A stretch of 64,000 bases of DNA from contig NZ_JACSQI010000002.1 of NCBI RefSeq assembly GCF_014836715.1, forward strand, positions 310,001-374,000, given 5' to 3'. The DNA is from Escherichia whittamii. Its GTDB lineage: Bacteria; Pseudomonadota; Gammaproteobacteria; Enterobacterales; Enterobacteriaceae. Shown piece by piece: positions 41,723 through 55,977 of the stretch (positions are counted from its first letter, which is position 1; the number at the start of each line of letters is the position of its first letter). A model generated the notes under the pieces. It did no database searches, was not told the origin of the DNA, and saw only the letters and a program-made list of their open reading frames with translations. Both the position numbers and the translations under genes were made by a program.

Positions 41723-43045
41723 TTAATCAAATTGTAGCTGCGGTACAATCTCTTTGGCCTTCGCCAGGAATTCGGTACGATCGGCACCGGTCAGCCCTTC
41801 AGTACGCGGCAGTTTCGCTGTCAACGGGTTCACGGCCTGCTGGTTAATCCATACTTCATAATGCAGATGTGGCCCAGTTGAACGCCCGGTGTTACCGGAA
41901 AGCGCGATACGATCGCCACGCTTCACTTTCTGCCCCGGTTTAACCAGAATCTTACGCAGATGCATATAACGCGTGGTATAGCTACGACCATGACGAATCG
42001 CGACATAATAACCTGCTGCGCCACTGCGTTTAGCCACTACCACTTCCCCGTCACCCACCGAAAGCACCGGCGTACCCTGCGGCATGGCGAAATCAACGCC
42101 TCTGTGCGGCGCAACGCGAGCGGTTACCGGGTTCAGACGACGCGGGTTAAAGTTAGACGAAATGCGGAACTGTTTTGCCGTCGGGAATCGTAAGAACCCC
42201 TTCGCCAGGCCAGTACCGTTACGGTCGTAGAATTTGCCATCTTCAGCGCGAATAGCATAGTAATCTTTGCCTTCTGAACGCAAACGCACGCCCAAAAGTT
42301 GGCTTTGTTCACGTTTACCATCAAGCATCTCACGTGACATTAACACCGCAAATTCGTCACCTTTTTTCACTTTGCGGAAGTCCATCTGCCACTGCATCGC
42401 TTTAATCACCGCGCTCACTTCAGCACTGGTTAAACCTGCATTTTTGGCGCTGGCAACAAAACTTGTCCCAACGGTTCCTTTCAACAGATTGTTAACCCAC
42501 TCCCCTTGCTGTATTTCGCTGGTCATTTTAAAACCATTAGCGGCGGTGCGGTCATAGGTACGAGTTTCGCGGCGAGACACTTCCCAGGTCAGACGCTGTA
42601 ATTCGCCATCAGTGGTTAATGTCCAGGAGAGTTGTTGACCAATTTTCAGGTTACGCAGATCTTTATCAGCAGCAGCAAGTTGGGTGATATCACCCATCTC
42701 AATACCATATTGATTTAGGATGCTACTTAACGTATCGCCGGTAGAAACGACATATTCATGAACACCGGCTTCACCAGCGATTTTGTCGTCGAGTTCGTCC
42801 TGCGGAATGGCTTCATCTTCTTGCGCGGCTTGATCAATCGGCTCACTGGCCTCAGGTAAGAGAGAACGAATTTCGTTCTGTTCAAGCTCAATGGTTTTGA
42901 CAATCGGCGAGGCGTCTCGGTGGTAAACATAAGGCCGCCAGACAGCGACGGCCAGTGTAAGAACGGTGAGCGACCCCAACATAACGCGGTGTGGTCGCGG
43001 TAAATTATTAAACGCCAGGGCGACAGAGCGGGCTATCTGTTGCAC
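41723..43045 (-). CDS. mepM: MepM (YebA), peptidoglycan DD-endopeptidase
   Basis: The 440-aa M23 zinc metallopeptidase cuts D-Ala-mDAP cross-links to allow insertion of new murein strands. It has an N-terminal signal anchor (about 19-38), a LysM domain (VHEYVVSTGDTLSSILNQYG), a middle domain, and the catalytic LytM domain with HRGVDFAMPQGTPV (HxxxD) and GPHLHYEVW (HxH). All zinc ligands are present. It lies 15 bases downstream of znuA on the same strand, so it may share the Zur-controlled transcript. That fits a zinc enzyme, though the coupling is inference. Confidence 0.96.
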   Translation of the reverse strand: MQQIARSVALAFNNLPRPHRVMLGSLTVLTLAVAVWRPYVYHRDASPIVKTIELEQNEIRSLLPEASEPIDQAAQEDEAIPQDELDDKIAGEAGVHEYVVSTGDTLSSILNQYGIEMGDITQLAAADKDLRNLKIGQQLSWTLTTDGELQRLTWEVSRRETRTYDRTAANGFKMTSEIQQGEWVNNLLKGTVGTSFVASAKNAGLTSAEVSAVIKAMQWQMDFRKVKKGDEFAVLMSREMLDGKREQSQLLGVRLRSEGKDYYAIRAEDGKFYDRNGTGLAKGFLRFPTAKQFRISSNFNPRRLNPVTARVAPHRGVDFAMPQGTPVLSVGDGEVVVAKRSGAAGYYVAIRHGRSYTTRYMHLRKILVKPGQKVKRGDRIALSGNTGRSTGPHLHYEVWINQQAVNPLTAKLPRTEGLTGADRTEFLAKAKEIVPQLQFD

Positions 43046-43060
43046 GTAATCACTTCCTCA

Positions 43061-43993
43061 TTAATCTCCTTTCAGGCAGCTCGCGTACTGGTTAGCTAAT
43101 TGATTCAGGAATTCTGAATAGCTCGTTTTGCCCAGTTTGATATTCGTCCCAAGGGGATCCAACGTTCCCATACGAACGGATATCCCTCGTGCGACGCTTT
43201 CGACGACCGCAGGCCTGAACTGTGGCTCAGCAAAAACGCAGGTTGCTTTTTGCTCAACCAACTGTGTTCTTATTTGATGTAAACGCTGCGCGCCAGGTTG
43301 AATCTCTGGGTTTACGGTAAAGTGACCAAGCGGTGTCAGTCCGAATTGTTTTTCGAAGTAGCCGTAAGCATCATGAAAAACGAAATAACCTTTTCCCTTA
43401 AGCGGCGCGAGCTCGTTACCAATCTGTTTCCTACTTGAAGCTAATTGTGCCTCAAATTCCATCAGGTTGGCGTCAAGTTTGGCTCGACTTTGCGGCATAA
43501 GTTCCACTAATTTTCCATGGATTGCAACCGCTGTAGCCCGCGCTATCTCTGGGGAAAGCCAAACATGCATGTTGAAATCGCCGTGATGGTGATCTTCGTC
43601 ACTTTTTTCCGCGTGGTCGTGATCATCATCAGCGTCGTGAATACTTTTCATCAGCAGCGGTTTTACACTCTCAAGCTGCGCAATGGTTACCTGTTTCGCT
43701 TCGGGTAATTTACTCACGGGCTTTTGCATAAACGCTTCCATTTCCGGTCCAACCCAGACAACTAAGTCCGCGTTCTGTAAGCGCTTTACATCAGATGGAC
43801 GCAGTGAATAATCATGCTCAGAGGCCCCATCAGGAAGCAATACCTCCGTCTCTGTTACCCCATCAGCAATAGCGGAAGCGATGAATCCAACAGGTTTAAG
43901 CGAAGCGACAACGGCAGCTTCTGCTACCTGTGTTGCACTGCCCCAGAGAGCAGCAGATAATGCTGCGAAAAGAAGCGTTTTTTTATGTAACAT
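43061..43993 (-). CDS. znuA: ZnuA, periplasmic zinc-binding protein
   Basis: The 310-aa precursor of the high-affinity zinc importer has a signal peptide ([20 protein letters not shown]...AEA|AVV). Zinc ligands are in [13 protein letters not shown], the His/Asp-rich loop ([19 protein letters not shown]), MHVWLSPE and VFHDAYGYF. It delivers Zn2+ to ZnuB. The start is ATG 43993; the 18-codon upstream frame runs into the operator. It is divergent from znuCB over a shared Zur box. Confidence 0.97.
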   Translation of the reverse strand: MLHKKTLLFAALSAALWGSATQVAEAAVVASLKPVGFIASAIADGVTETEVLLPDGASEHDYSLRPSDVKRLQNADLVVWVGPEMEAFMQKPVSKLPEAKQVTIAQLESVKPLLMKSIHDADDDHDHAEKSDEDHHHGDFNMHVWLSPEIARATAVAIHGKLVELMPQSRAKLDANLMEFEAQLASSRKQIGNELAPLKGKGYFVFHDAYGYFEKQFGLTPLGHFTVNPEIQPGAQRLHQIRTQLVEQKATCVFAEPQFRPAVVESVARGISVRMGTLDPLGTNIKLGKTSYSEFLNQLANQYASCLKGD

Positions 43994-44022
43994 AATGCGA
44001 CCAATCATCGTAATGAATATAA

Positions 44023-44045
44023 GAAGTGTGATATTATAACATTTC
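44023..44045. promoter_or_regulatory. Zur box in the znuA-znuC divergent promoter
   Basis: The 23-bp palindrome, right half TATAACATTTC and left half GAAGTGTGATA, matches the Zur consensus with two mismatches. It should repress both znuA and znuCB when zinc is sufficient. Confidence 0.88.
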
Positions 44046-44071
44046 ATGACTACTGCAAGACTAAAATTAAC

Positions 44072-44827
44072 ATGACAAGTCTGGTTTCCCTGGAAAATGT
44101 CTCGGTTTCATTTGGCCAACGCCGCGTCCTCTCTGATGTGTCGCTGGAACTCAAGCCTGGTAAAATTTTGACCTTACTTGGGCCGAACGGCGCAGGTAAG
44201 TCGACACTGGTTCGTGTTGTACTCGGGCTGGTAACACCAGATGAAGGTGTTATCAAGCGCCACGGAAAACTGCGCGTTGGTTATGTGCCGCAGAAGCTGT
44301 ATCTCGACACCACGTTGCCACTCACCGTAAACCGTTTTTTACGTTTACGTCCCAGAACACATAAGGAAGATATTCTGCCTGCACTAAAACGCGTTCAGGC
44401 AGGGCATCTTATTGACGCACCAATGCAAAAGCTCTCTGGCGGTGAAACGCAGCGTGTACTGCTGGCGCGCGCATTGTTAAATCAGCCACAGTTATTAGTT
44501 CTGGATGAACCCACCCAGGGCGTGGACGTGAATGGCCAGGTGGCGTTATATGACCTTATTGACCAGTTACGTCGCGAACTGGATTGTGGCGTTTTAATGG
44601 TGTCTCACGATCTGCATCTGGTGATGGCAAAAACCGATGAAGTACTTTGCCTGAACCATCACATCTGTTGTTCTGGCACACCAGAAGTCGTTTCCCTGCA
44701 TCCGGAATTTATTTCGATGTTCGGGCCTCACGGGGCTGAACAGCTGGGTATTTATCGCCATCATCATAATCACCGCCACGATTTACAGGGGCGAATTGTT
44801 CTGCGTCGGGGAAGTGATCGCGCATGA
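44072..44827 (+). CDS. znuC: ZnuC, zinc ABC transporter ATPase
   Basis: The 251-aa ABC ATPase has Walker [11 protein letters not shown]-loop VGYVPQK, signature LSGGETQRV, Walker [11 protein letters not shown] and the switch His in [11 protein letters not shown]-terminal His-rich stretch ([11 protein letters not shown]) is typical of ZnuC and may sense or bind Zn. It overlaps znuB by 4 bases (ATGA-type coupling). Confidence 0.97.
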   Translation: MTSLVSLENVSVSFGQRRVLSDVSLELKPGKILTLLGPNGAGKSTLVRVVLGLVTPDEGVIKRHGKLRVGYVPQKLYLDTTLPLTVNRFLRLRPRTHKEDILPALKRVQAGHLIDAPMQKLSGGETQRVLLARALLNQPQLLVLDEPTQGVDVNGQVALYDLIDQLRRELDCGVLMVSHDLHLVMAKTDEVLCLNHHICCSGTPEVVSLHPEFISMFGPHGAEQLGIYRHHHNHRHDLQGRIVLRRGSDRA

Positions 44828-45609
44828 TTGAATTATTATTTCCCGGTTGGTTAGCCGGGATTATGCTGGCCTGTTCCGCAGGTCCGCTGGGTTCGTTTGT
44901 TGTCTGGCGTCGTATGTCTTATTTCGGCGATACGCTGGCTCATGCGTCTTTACTTGGCGTGGCGTTTGGTCTGTTGCTGGACGTAAATCCCTTCTATGCA
45001 GTGATTGCCGTTACGCTGCTGCTGGCGGGCGGTCTGGTGTGGCTGGAGAAGCGTCCACAGCTGGCGATCGACACGTTATTAGGAATTATGGCGCACAGTG
45101 CCTTGTCGCTGGGGCTGGTCGTTGTCAGTCTGATGTCTAACATTCGCGTTGACTTGATGGCATATCTGTTCGGCGATTTGCTGGCAGTGACGCCGGAAGA
45201 TCTCATCTCCATTGCGGTTGGCGTGGTCATTGTGGTGGCGATCCTGTTCTGGCAATGGCGCAATTTGCTGTCGATGACCATTAGCCCGGATCTGGCATTT
45301 GTCGATGGCGTGAAATTACAGCGCGTGAAATTGCTGTTGATGCTGGTAACAGCATTGACGATTGGTGTGGCAATGAAATTTGTCGGGGCGTTGATTATTA
45401 CCTCGCTGCTGATCATTCCGGCGGCTACCGCACGTCGTTTCGCCCGTACACCGGAACAGATGGCAGGTGTCGCTGTTTTGGTGGGGATGATTGCTGTAAC
45501 CGGTGGTTTAACTTTTTCAGCGTTTTACGATACGCCTGCGGGTCCGTCCGTGGTGCTGTGTGCTGCACTGTTGTTTATTTTGAGTATGATGAAAAAACAG
45601 GCCAGCTAA
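44824..45609 (+). CDS. znuB: ZnuB, zinc ABC transporter permease
   Basis: The 261-aa ABC-3 family permease has about eight helices. Family patterns are [26 protein letters not shown] (with the conserved His) and [21 protein letters not shown], the coupling-helix region contacting ZnuC. It begins within the last codons of znuC. It is followed by a REP cluster rather than a typical terminator. Confidence 0.97.
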   Translation: MIELLFPGWLAGIMLACSAGPLGSFVVWRRMSYFGDTLAHASLLGVAFGLLLDVNPFYAVIAVTLLLAGGLVWLEKRPQLAIDTLLGIMAHSALSLGLVVVSLMSNIRVDLMAYLFGDLLAVTPEDLISIAVGVVIVVAILFWQWRNLLSMTISPDLAFVDGVKLQRVKLLLMLVTALTIGVAMKFVGALIITSLLIIPAATARRFARTPEQMAGVAVLVGMIAVTGGLTFSAFYDTPAGPSVVLCAALLFILSMMKKQAS

Positions 45610-45628
45610 TTTCGCCTGAACACATTTG

Positions 45629-46768
<1,140 letters not shown>

Positions 46769-46773
46769 TTACC

Positions 46774-47385
46774 TCATAACGCGGCGCGCAGGGCTTCGCG
46801 AATTAATGTTTCACTGCTGGCATCAGGACGAGCAATTTTGCTCACCATGCGGCTGGCTTCTTGTGGTTTATAGCCCAGCGCCACCAGCGCAGCAACCGCT
46901 TCCTGTTCAGCATCGTCGGTCGCCGGGCTGGCAGGCGACGTGAGTACCAGATCGGCGGCTGGCGTAAAGAGATCGCCGTGCAAACCTTTAAATCGGTCTT
47001 TCATTTCGACAATCAAACGCTCGGCGGTTTTTTTGCCAATGCCCGGCAGTTTCACCAGTGCCCCCAGTTCTTCACGCTCAACCGCATTAACAAACTGCTG
47101 CGCCGACATTCCAGACAAGATAGCCAATGCCAGTTTTGGCCCAACACCGTTAGTTTTGATCAACTCTTTAAACAGCGTACGCTCTTGCTTATTGTTAAAA
47201 CCGTACAGTAGTTGCGCATCTTCACGCACCACAAAGTGTGTGAAAACAATCGCTTCCTGCCCTGCTTCCGGGAGTTCATAAAAACAGGTCATCGGCATAT
47301 GCACTTCATAGCCTACGCCGCCTACTTCAAGTAACACCAGCGGGGGTTGTTTTTCCAGAATAATGCCTCTGAGTCTGCCTATCAC
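46774..47385 (-). CDS. ruvA: RuvA, Holliday-junction recognition subunit
   Basis: The 203-aa protein has an N-terminal OB fold (1-64, [21 protein letters not shown]), two helix-hairpin-helix motifs ([14 protein letters not shown] and [15 protein letters not shown]) that bind the junction backbone, an acidic-pin region, and a C-terminal UBA-like domain III ([16 protein letters not shown]) that controls RuvB. It has a LexA box about 50 bases upstream. Confidence 0.98.
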   Translation of the reverse strand: MIGRLRGIILEKQPPLVLLEVGGVGYEVHMPMTCFYELPEAGQEAIVFTHFVVREDAQLLYGFNNKQERTLFKELIKTNGVGPKLALAILSGMSAQQFVNAVEREELGALVKLPGIGKKTAERLIVEMKDRFKGLHGDLFTPAADLVLTSPASPATDDAEQEAVAALVALGYKPQEASRMVSKIARPDASSETLIREALRAAL

Positions 47386-47434
47386 ATGACGCTCCTGCGC
47401 AATGAATCAAACATAATGCTGTATGATAAAAAAA

Positions 47435-47454
47435 TGCTGGATAGATATCCAGCG
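47435..47454 (-). promoter_or_regulatory. LexA box of ruvAB
   Basis: CTGG-N8-CCAG (TGCTGGATAGATATCCAGCG) is the known type of ruvA SOS box. A weaker half-site CTGTATGATA lies next to it at 47419-47428. Confidence 0.88.
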
Positions 47455-47638
47455 AAGGATGAAGAAAACTTGCGAGGCGTCTCGATTAACTGAAAAATGG
47501 CGCAGTATAATTCATTCGCCAGGTTATATTTAAAATAGATATTTAGTGTATAAAACCATAAAAAAATGAATTTCTCCGCTCCTGCAAAAAAATTTGTGGT
47601 ATTAAGTATATTCATATTTATTTCAATGGAATGACAAA

Positions 47639-48241
47639 GTGAATATTAATTACCTTGCTGAATATGAAGTTGGAGATATCGTCTTTACATGTATAGGTGC
47701 TGCCTTATTTGGTCAAATATCAGCTGCATCAAATTGCTGGAGTAATCACGTCGGGATCATTATTGGTCACGACGGCGAGGATTTTCTGGTCGCAGAAAGC
47801 CGAGTTCCTCTTTCGACCATAACCACCCTCTCCCACTTTATTAAACGTTCGTCAAACCAACGCTACGCCGTAAAAAGATTAGGCGCCGGATTAACAGAAC
47901 AGCAAAAACAACGTCTGGTTGAACAGGTTCCCTCCCGGCTACGCAAACTCTACCACACCGGTTTTAAATACGAATCTTCCCACCAGTTCTGTTCAAAATT
48001 CGTTTTTGATATTTATAAAGAGGCGCTATGTATTCCGGTGGGTGAAATAGAGACGTTTGGAGAACTGCTCAACAGCAATCCGAATGCAAAACTCACTTTC
48101 TGGAAATTCTGGTTCTTAGGTTCGATTCCGTGGGAGCGTAAAACCGTCACGCCAGCCAGTTTGTGGCATCATCCGGGTCTGGTGTTGATTCATGCGGAGG
48201 GAGTAGAAACGCCTCAGCCCGAACTGACCGAGGCGGTATAA
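47639..48241 (+). CDS. yebB: YebB, YiiX/permuted NlpC-P60-like protein
   Basis: This 200-aa protein starts at GTG 47639 with no strong ribosome site. The order of motifs suggests a circularly permuted papain-like hydrolase: H37 in [14 protein letters not shown] followed by E53 in VAESR, and Cys118 in [17 protein letters not shown]. This matches the YiiX/YaeF-like families by pattern; substrates (cell-wall peptides or acyl/amide bonds) are unknown. It lies inside the ruv locus between ruvA and ruvC, on the opposite strand, and converges on ruvC with 1 base between stops. Confidence 0.85.
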   Translation: MNINYLAEYEVGDIVFTCIGAALFGQISAASNCWSNHVGIIIGHDGEDFLVAESRVPLSTITTLSHFIKRSSNQRYAVKRLGAGLTEQQKQRLVEQVPSRLRKLYHTGFKYESSHQFCSKFVFDIYKEALCIPVGEIETFGELLNSNPNAKLTFWKFWFLGSIPWERKTVTPASLWHHPGLVLIHAEGVETPQPELTEAV

Positions 48242-48242
48242 C

Positions 48243-48764
48243 TTAACGCAGTCGCCCTCTCGCCAGGTTTAGTCGCGATTCGCTCATCTGCATCGCATTC
48301 TGACTAACGTGGCAGTGGGTGATGGCAATCGCCAGCGCATCGGCGGCATCCGCCTGTGGATTAGCGGGCAGTTTCAGCAAGGTGCGGACCATGTGCTGCA
48401 CCTGGCTTTTTTCAGCGCTACCAATGCCCACCACAGTTTGCTTCACCTGACGCGCAGCATATTCAAACACCGGCAATTCCTGATTCACCGCTGCCACAAT
48501 CGCCACGCCGCGTGCCTGCCCCAGTTTCAGGGCAGAGTCGGCGTTCTTCGCCATAAAGACTTGTTCGATTGCGAAATAATCGGGCTGGAACTGGGTGATG
48601 ATTTCCGTCACGCCCGCATAGATGAGCTTCAGACGAGACGGTAAATCATCCACTTTGGTGCGTATGCATCCACTGCCCAGGTAGGACAGTTGCCTGCCCA
48701 CCTGACGGATAACACCGTAGCCGGTAACGCGCGAACCCGGGTCAATACCGAGAATAATAGACAT
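48243..48764 (-). CDS. ruvC: RuvC, Holliday-junction resolvase
   Basis: The 173-aa endonuclease resolves junctions after RuvAB migration. Its four acidic active-site residues are in [17 protein letters not shown] and [11 protein letters not shown] (two Asp). I chose ATG 48764 with GGAG 7 bases upstream; the preceding GTG codon is an alternative. It is 34 bases downstream of yebC and part of the yebC-ruvC unit, separate from SOS-controlled ruvAB. Confidence 0.97.
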   Translation of the reverse strand: MSIILGIDPGSRVTGYGVIRQVGRQLSYLGSGCIRTKVDDLPSRLKLIYAGVTEIITQFQPDYFAIEQVFMAKNADSALKLGQARGVAIVAAVNQELPVFEYAARQVKQTVVGIGSAEKSQVQHMVRTLLKLPANPQADAADALAIAITHCHVSQNAMQMSESRLNLARGRLR

Positions 48765-48798
48765 CACGCGTCTCCATTTTGTTGTTTAGCCGGCCTCA

Positions 48799-49539
48799 TC
48801 AGAGGGTCGCTGCAACCTCATCAGAGATCTCACCGTTATGGTAAACTTCCTGCACGTCGTCACAGTCTTCCAGCATATCGATTAAACGCATCAGTTTCGG
48901 TGCAGTTTCTGCATCCATATCGGCTTTGGTTGACGGGATCATGGAAACTTCTGCGCTGTCTGCTTTCAGACCTGCCGCTTCCAGAGCATCACGTACTTTA
49001 CCCATCTCTTCCCATGCAGTGTAGACGTCGATTGCGCCGTCATCATAGGTCACAACGTCTTCTGCACCTGCTTCCAGCGCAGCTTCCATGATGGTGTCTT
49101 CGTCGCCTTTCTCGAAGGAGATCACACCTTTTTTGCTGAACAGATAGGCTACAGAGCCATCAGTACCCAGGTTACCGCCACATTTGCTGAATGCGTGACG
49201 TACTTCAGCAACGGTACGGTTACGGTTGTCGGACAGACATTCAATCATGATTGCAGTGCCGCCAGGACCGTAACCTTCGTAGATGATGGTTTCCATGTTC
49301 GCATCATCATCACCGCCCACGCCACGTGCAATAGCACGGTTCAGTGTGTCACGGGTCATGTTGTTAGACAGTGCTTTATCAATGGCTGCACGCAGACGCG
49401 GGTTGGCATCCGGATCGCCACCACCCAGTTTAGCTGCGGTCACCAGCTCACGAATGATTTTAGTGAAGATTTTACCGCGCTTTGCATCCTGCGCAGCTTT
49501 ACGATGTCTGGTGTTGGCCCATTTACTATGACCTGCCAT
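48799..49539 (-). CDS. yebC: YebC, TACO1-family translation/regulatory protein
   Basis: The 246-aa protein starts with the family signature [22 protein letters not shown]. Domains II-III are acidic ([20 protein letters not shown]). Family members bind DNA as regulators or ease ribosome stalling on proline stretches (the YebC2/TACO1 role); which applies to this paralog is not settled in my knowledge. Its order nudB-yebC-ruvC is conserved. Confidence 0.95.
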
Positions 49540-49567
49540 AAAAATATCTCCAAATAGCCCTGCCTGT

Positions 49568-50020
49568 TCAGGCAGCGTTAATTACATACTCTTCAATCGC
49601 CTGCCGATTGCTCCAGGACATGGTGAGCGCCGCCGCAGCAGGCGCATCAAGCCACTTGTAAGCCAGATGTTCAGTGAAGACTACCTGGCGCTCGTGCGGT
49701 AGCGCAAGGCAGAACCATGATTCCGTATTACGCGTCACGCCTGGCGCATAGCGATGACGTAAATGTGAAAAAATTTCAAACTCCACCGTGCGCTGACAGT
49801 CAATTAAGGTCAGTTGTTCAGCGACAACATCAATGGTGACCTCTTCCTTTACTTCGCGCATGGCAGCTTGCGACGCGGTTTCCCCTTCTTCCACACTGCC
49901 GGTTACCGACTGCCAGAAATCGGGGTCATCACGCCGCTGCAACATCAGCACCCGTTTCGTATCTTGTGCATAGATGACCACCAGTACAGAAACGGGACGC
50001 TTATACACTTTATCCTTCAC
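49568..50020 (-). CDS. nudB: NudB, dihydroneopterin triphosphate diphosphatase
   Basis: The 150-aa Nudix hydrolase removes pyrophosphate from dihydroneopterin triphosphate in folate synthesis. The Nudix box runs [20 protein letters not shown] with the metal-binding Glu residues present; the usual Gly near its end is Thr. It starts at GTG 50020 by family length; an in-frame ATG farther upstream would add 19 residues. It lies 28 bases before yebC. Confidence 0.95.
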
Positions 50021-50137
50021 GCTGCCTCTTCGTTGACTGCCTTCGCTCATCCCATTCACATAGTTATCTATGCTCATGGGAGTTCACTCAGTTGCCGCCT
50101 CGATGCACCGCAAATGATTTCGTGTATTTTATTCATA

Positions 50138-51910
50138 TCAATTATTCTCAGCCTTCTTTACAACCTGAATGCTCAGTTCAGCCAGTGCAGTCGGGTTGGC
50201 AAAGCTCGGTGCTTCAGTCATCAGACATGCTGCCGCCGTTGTTTTCGGGAAGGCGATAACGTCACGGATGTTGTCGGTACCGGTCAGCAACATAGTCAGA
50301 CGGTCAAGGCCGAATGCCAGACCTGCGTGCGGTGGGGTACCGTATTTCAGAGCGTCGAGCAGGAAGCCAAATTTCTCGCGCTGTTCCTCTTCGGTGATAC
50401 CCAGAATGCCAAACACCGTCTGCTGCATATCACCATTATGGATACGCACAGAACCACCGCCCACTTCGTAACCATTGATGACCATATCGTAAGCGTTCGC
50501 CACCGCATTTTCTGGCGCAGCATTCAGTTCGGCTGCAGTCATATCTTTCGGTGCGGTGAACGGATGGTGCATTGCCGTCAGGCCGCCTTCACCGTCGTCT
50601 TCAAACATCGGGAAGTCGATAACCCACAGCGGTGCCCATTTGCTTTCGTCGGTCAGCGCGAGATCTTTACCCACTTTCAAACGCAGTGCGCCCATCGCGT
50701 CGGCAACAATTTTCTTGTTGTCAGCACCGAAGAAAATCATATCGCCATCTTGCGCGGCGGTACGATCCAGAATGGCTTCGATGATTTCCGCATTGAGGAA
50801 TTTTGCGACCGGGCTGTTGATACCGTCCAGACCTTTCGCGCGTTCGTTGACTTTGATGTAAGCCAGACCTTTCGCGCCATAGATCTTAACGAAGTTACCG
50901 TATTCGTCGATCTGTTTACGGGTCAGCGATGCGCCGCCCGGAACGCGCAGAGCCGCTACGCGACCTTTCGGATCGTTCGCCGGACCTGCGAATACCGCAA
51001 ATTCAACGGATTTCAGCAGATCAGCAACATCAGTCAGTTCCATCGGGTTACGCAGGTCCGGTTTGTCGGAGCCGTAACGGCGTTCAGCTTCCGCAAAGGT
51101 CATTACCGGGAAATCGCCCAGATCAACGCCTTTCACTTCCAGCCACAGATGACGCACCAGCGCTTCCATGACTTCACGCACTTGCGGCGCGGTCATGAAG
51201 GAAGTTTCCACATCGATCTGAGTAAATTCGGGCTGACGGTCAGCGCGCAGGTCTTCGTCACGGAAGCATTTGACTATCTGATAGTAACGGTCAAAACCAG
51301 ACATCATCAGCAACTGTTTGAACAGCTGCGGAGACTGCGGCAGCGCGTAGAATTTACCTTTGTGCACACGAGAAGGCACCAGGTAGTCACGCGCACCTTC
51401 CGGCGTGGCTTTAGTCAGCATCGGAGTTTCGATGTCGAGGAAGCCGTGGTCATCCATAAAACGGCGCACCAGGCTGGTGATTTTCGCACGGGTTTTCAGG
51501 CGTTGAGCCATTTCCGGGCGACGCAGGTCAAGATAGCGGTATTTCAGACGCGCTTCTTCAGTGTTGACGTGGTTGGAGTCAAGCGGCAGAACGTCTGCAC
51601 GGTTGATGATGGTCAGCGAGGACGCCAGCACTTCGATTTCGCCAGTCGCCATATCGCGGTTGATATTTTTTTCGTCACGCGCACGTACGGTGCCCGTGAC
51701 CTGAATGCAGAACTCATTACGCAGTTCAGAGGCCAGCTTTAACGCGTCCGCACGATCCGGATCGAAAAATACCTGCACGATACCTTCGCGGTCGCGCATA
51801 TCGATAAAGATCAGGCTACCAAGATCACGACGACGGTTGACCCAACCACACAGAGTCACCTGCTGCCCCACGTGGGACAAACGGAGCTGTCCACAATATT
51901 CTGTACGCAT
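50138..51910 (-). CDS. aspS: AspS, aspartyl-tRNA synthetase
   Basis: The 590-aa class IIb synthetase charges tRNA-Asp. An N-terminal OB-fold anticodon-binding domain (about 1-105) leads into the catalytic domain with motif 2 ([26 protein letters not shown]) and motif 3 ([12 protein letters not shown]). The bacterial GAD insertion domain lies at about 290-400. A ribosome site GGGAT is weak. Its antisense strand holds a very long open frame, which I reject as a gene. Confidence 0.98.
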   Translation of the reverse strand: MRTEYCGQLRLSHVGQQVTLCGWVNRRRDLGSLIFIDMRDREGIVQVFFDPDRADALKLASELRNEFCIQVTGTVRARDEKNINRDMATGEIEVLASSLTIINRADVLPLDSNHVNTEEARLKYRYLDLRRPEMAQRLKTRAKITSLVRRFMDDHGFLDIETPMLTKATPEGARDYLVPSRVHKGKFYALPQSPQLFKQLLMMSGFDRYYQIVKCFRDEDLRADRQPEFTQIDVETSFMTAPQVREVMEALVRHLWLEVKGVDLGDFPVMTFAEAERRYGSDKPDLRNPMELTDVADLLKSVEFAVFAGPANDPKGRVAALRVPGGASLTRKQIDEYGNFVKIYGAKGLAYIKVNERAKGLDGINSPVAKFLNAEIIEAILDRTAAQDGDMIFFGADNKKIVADAMGALRLKVGKDLALTDESKWAPLWVIDFPMFEDDGEGGLTAMHHPFTAPKDMTAAELNAAPENAVANAYDMVINGYEVGGGSVRIHNGDMQQTVFGILGITEEEQREKFGFLLDALKYGTPPHAGLAFGLDRLTMLLTGTDNIRDVIAFPKTTAAACLMTEAPSFANPTALAELSIQVVKKAENN

Positions 51911-52220
51911 GAGATATCCCTTAACTTAGCTGCCGGCGGATGTCCCCTGCTGCGCAGGTGACCTAAGTCGCAGCGTTAGCTGTATGTCACAACTGAATGA
52001 AAAAAGGCGGCTATTATACTGGAAATTCTGCCGCACCGTAAGAGTCTGGCCCGCTCTGGAACGACTCGTTACCACTTTATATCAGGCCAGGAATCAGACT
52101 CTACCCTTGTTTGCTATAAAGGTGTTGCCCCAACACATAAAAATTAACAAAATTTGTCGTTCTGCCATCGGCTAATCGCATTAAGGTGAGAGGCTCGGTT
52201 TTGTTTTATCTGGAGTCATC
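51911..52220. promoter_or_regulatory. aspS-yecD intergenic region
   Basis: These 310 bp hold the aspS promoter (minus) and the yecD promoter (plus; TGGAGTC ribosome site at 52210). I see no terminator, repeat or operator I can name. Confidence 0.4.
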
Positions 52221-52787
52221 ATGCTTGAACTGAATACTAAAACCACTGCGCTGGTAGTGATTGATTTACAGGAAGGCATCTTGCCTTTTGCCGGTGGTCC
52301 GCATACTGCTGAAGATGTCGTGAATCGCGCGGGAAAACTGGCAGCGAAATTTCGCGCGAGCGGTCAGCCTGTGTTTCTCGTGCGCGTCGGCTGGTCTGCC
52401 GATTACGCCGAAGCATTAAAACAGCCGGTTGATGCCCCCGCGCCTGCCAGAACGTTGCCGGAAAACTGGTGGCAACATCCTGCAGCATTAGGTGCAACTG
52501 ACAGCGATATTGAAATCATCAAACGTCAATGGGGTGCGTTTTACGGTACGGATCTGGAGTTGCAATTACGCCGCCGGGGTATCGATACAATAGTGTTATG
52601 TGGGATCTCAACCAATATCGGCGTTGAGTCCACCGCCCGTAACGCGTGGGAGTTAGGGTTTAATCTGGTGATTGCTGAAGACGCCTGTAGCGCTGCCACT
52701 ACCGAACAGCACAACAACAGCATCAACCATATCTACCCGCGCATCGCCCGCGTGCGTCGCGTGGAAGAGATCCTCAACGCGTTATGA
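52221..52787 (+). CDS. yecD: YecD, isochorismatase-family hydrolase
   Basis: The 188-aa cysteine-hydrolase fold protein has the triad visible as Asp in [10 protein letters not shown], Lys in IIKRQWGAF and Cys in [27 protein letters not shown] context. The substrate is unknown; relatives hydrolyse isochorismate, nicotinamide or N-carbamoyl compounds. GGAG is 8 bases before the ATG. The stop overlaps the yecE start by 4 bases. Confidence 0.93.
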   Translation: MLELNTKTTALVVIDLQEGILPFAGGPHTAEDVVNRAGKLAAKFRASGQPVFLVRVGWSADYAEALKQPVDAPAPARTLPENWWQHPAALGATDSDIEIIKRQWGAFYGTDLELQLRRRGIDTIVLCGISTNIGVESTARNAWELGFNLVIAEDACSAATTEQHNNSINHIYPRIARVRRVEEILNAL

Positions 52788-53602
52788 TTTACATCGGTCT
52801 GCCGCAATGGTCGCATCCAAAATGGGTGCGATTAGGGATCTCCAGCCTGGAAGAGTACGCCCGCCATTTTAATTGTGTGGAGGGAAACACCACCCTTTAT
52901 GCTCTGCCAAAGCCAGAAGTGGTTCTGCGCTGGCGCGAGCAGACCAGCGATGATTTCCGCTTCTGTTTTAAATTTCCGGCAACCATTTCGCACCAGGCGG
53001 CGTTACGGCATTGCGATGACTTAGTTGTGGAATTTTTAACCCGCATGTCACCGTTAGCGCCGCGCATTGGGCAATACTGGCTGCAACTGCCCGCCACGTT
53101 TGGTCCACGGGATCTGCCAACTCTTTGGCACTTTCTCGATTCTCTTCCTGGCGAATTTACCTATGGTGTGGAAGTCCGCCATCCGCAGTTTTTCACTAAA
53201 GGCGAGGAAGAACAAACGCTTAATCGCGGCTTGCATCAGCGCGGCGTTAATCGGGTGATTTTAGACAGTCGTCCGGTTCATGCAGCGCGTCCGCATAATG
53301 AAGCCATTCGCGACGCGCAACGGAAAAAGCCCAAAGTTCCGGTTCATGCCGTATTAACGGCGACAAACCCGCTAATCCGTTTTATCGGCAGCGATGATAT
53401 GGCGCACAATCGGGAATTATTTCAGGTCTGGTTACAAAAATTAGCGCAGTGGCGCCAGACCACTACGCCTTATCTTTTTCTGCATACGCCAGATATCGCC
53501 CATGCACCAGAACTGGTACATACCCTGTGGGAAGACTTACGTAAGACTCTTCCAGAGATCGGAGCAGTCCCGGCTATTCCACAGCAATCTTCTCTTTTCT
53601 GA
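52784..53602 (+). CDS. yecE: YecE, DUF72 TIM-barrel protein
   Basis: The 272-aa protein has the DUF72 pattern: [12 protein letters not shown] at the start, [27 protein letters not shown] and EVRHPQFF. The fold is a TIM barrel by family; function is unknown. It is coupled to yecD by an ATGA overlap, so the two may act together. Confidence 0.92.
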   Translation: MIYIGLPQWSHPKWVRLGISSLEEYARHFNCVEGNTTLYALPKPEVVLRWREQTSDDFRFCFKFPATISHQAALRHCDDLVVEFLTRMSPLAPRIGQYWLQLPATFGPRDLPTLWHFLDSLPGEFTYGVEVRHPQFFTKGEEEQTLNRGLHQRGVNRVILDSRPVHAARPHNEAIRDAQRKKPKVPVHAVLTATNPLIRFIGSDDMAHNRELFQVWLQKLAQWRQTTTPYLFLHTPDIAHAPELVHTLWEDLRKTLPEIGAVPAIPQQSSLF

Positions 53603-53654
53603 AATTGCCACCTATCATAGACAGGAGCCATCGGCCATTTTAAAGGGAGTTTGT

Positions 53655-55802
<2,148 letters not shown>

Positions 55803-55806
55803 AAAT

Positions 55807-55828
55807 TTAGCGCCCGTTTCCGGGCGTT
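55807..55828 (+). terminator. cmoB terminator hairpin
   Basis: GCGCCCG TTTC CGGGCG forms a strong stem with a tetraloop-like turn, but only TTGGG follows. The same 20-base sequence recurs at 55978-55997. Confidence 0.65.
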
Positions 55829-55852
55829 GGGATCGATGACAAACGCCAAAAC

Positions 55853-55953
55853 TGCCTGATACGCTACGCTTATCAGGTCTACTCATCTCCTGCAATATAT
55901 TGAATTTGCACGATTTTGTAGGCCGGATAAGGCGTTCACGCCGCATCCGGCAT
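55853..55953. repeat. REP/BIME between cmoB and torZ
   Basis: REP units at 55853-55881 (TGCCTGATACGCTACGCTTA) and 55917-55953 (inverse, GTAGGCCGGATAAGGCGTTC) lie between two copies of a terminator hairpin. Confidence 0.85.
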
Positions 55954-55977
55954 GAACAAGCACACGTTGTCAGCAAA

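Noticed and set aside
43570..43680. His/Asp-rich tract in znuA considered as a low-complexity insertion
   Set aside because: Such a metal-binding loop is a normal feature of ZnuA proteins.
49814..51742. A 642-codon open frame on the plus strand antisense to aspS
   Set aside because: It is a mirror of the strongly biased aspS coding sequence, has a Phe/His/Arg/Gln-rich composition with no domain pattern, and no promoter or ribosome site of its own.
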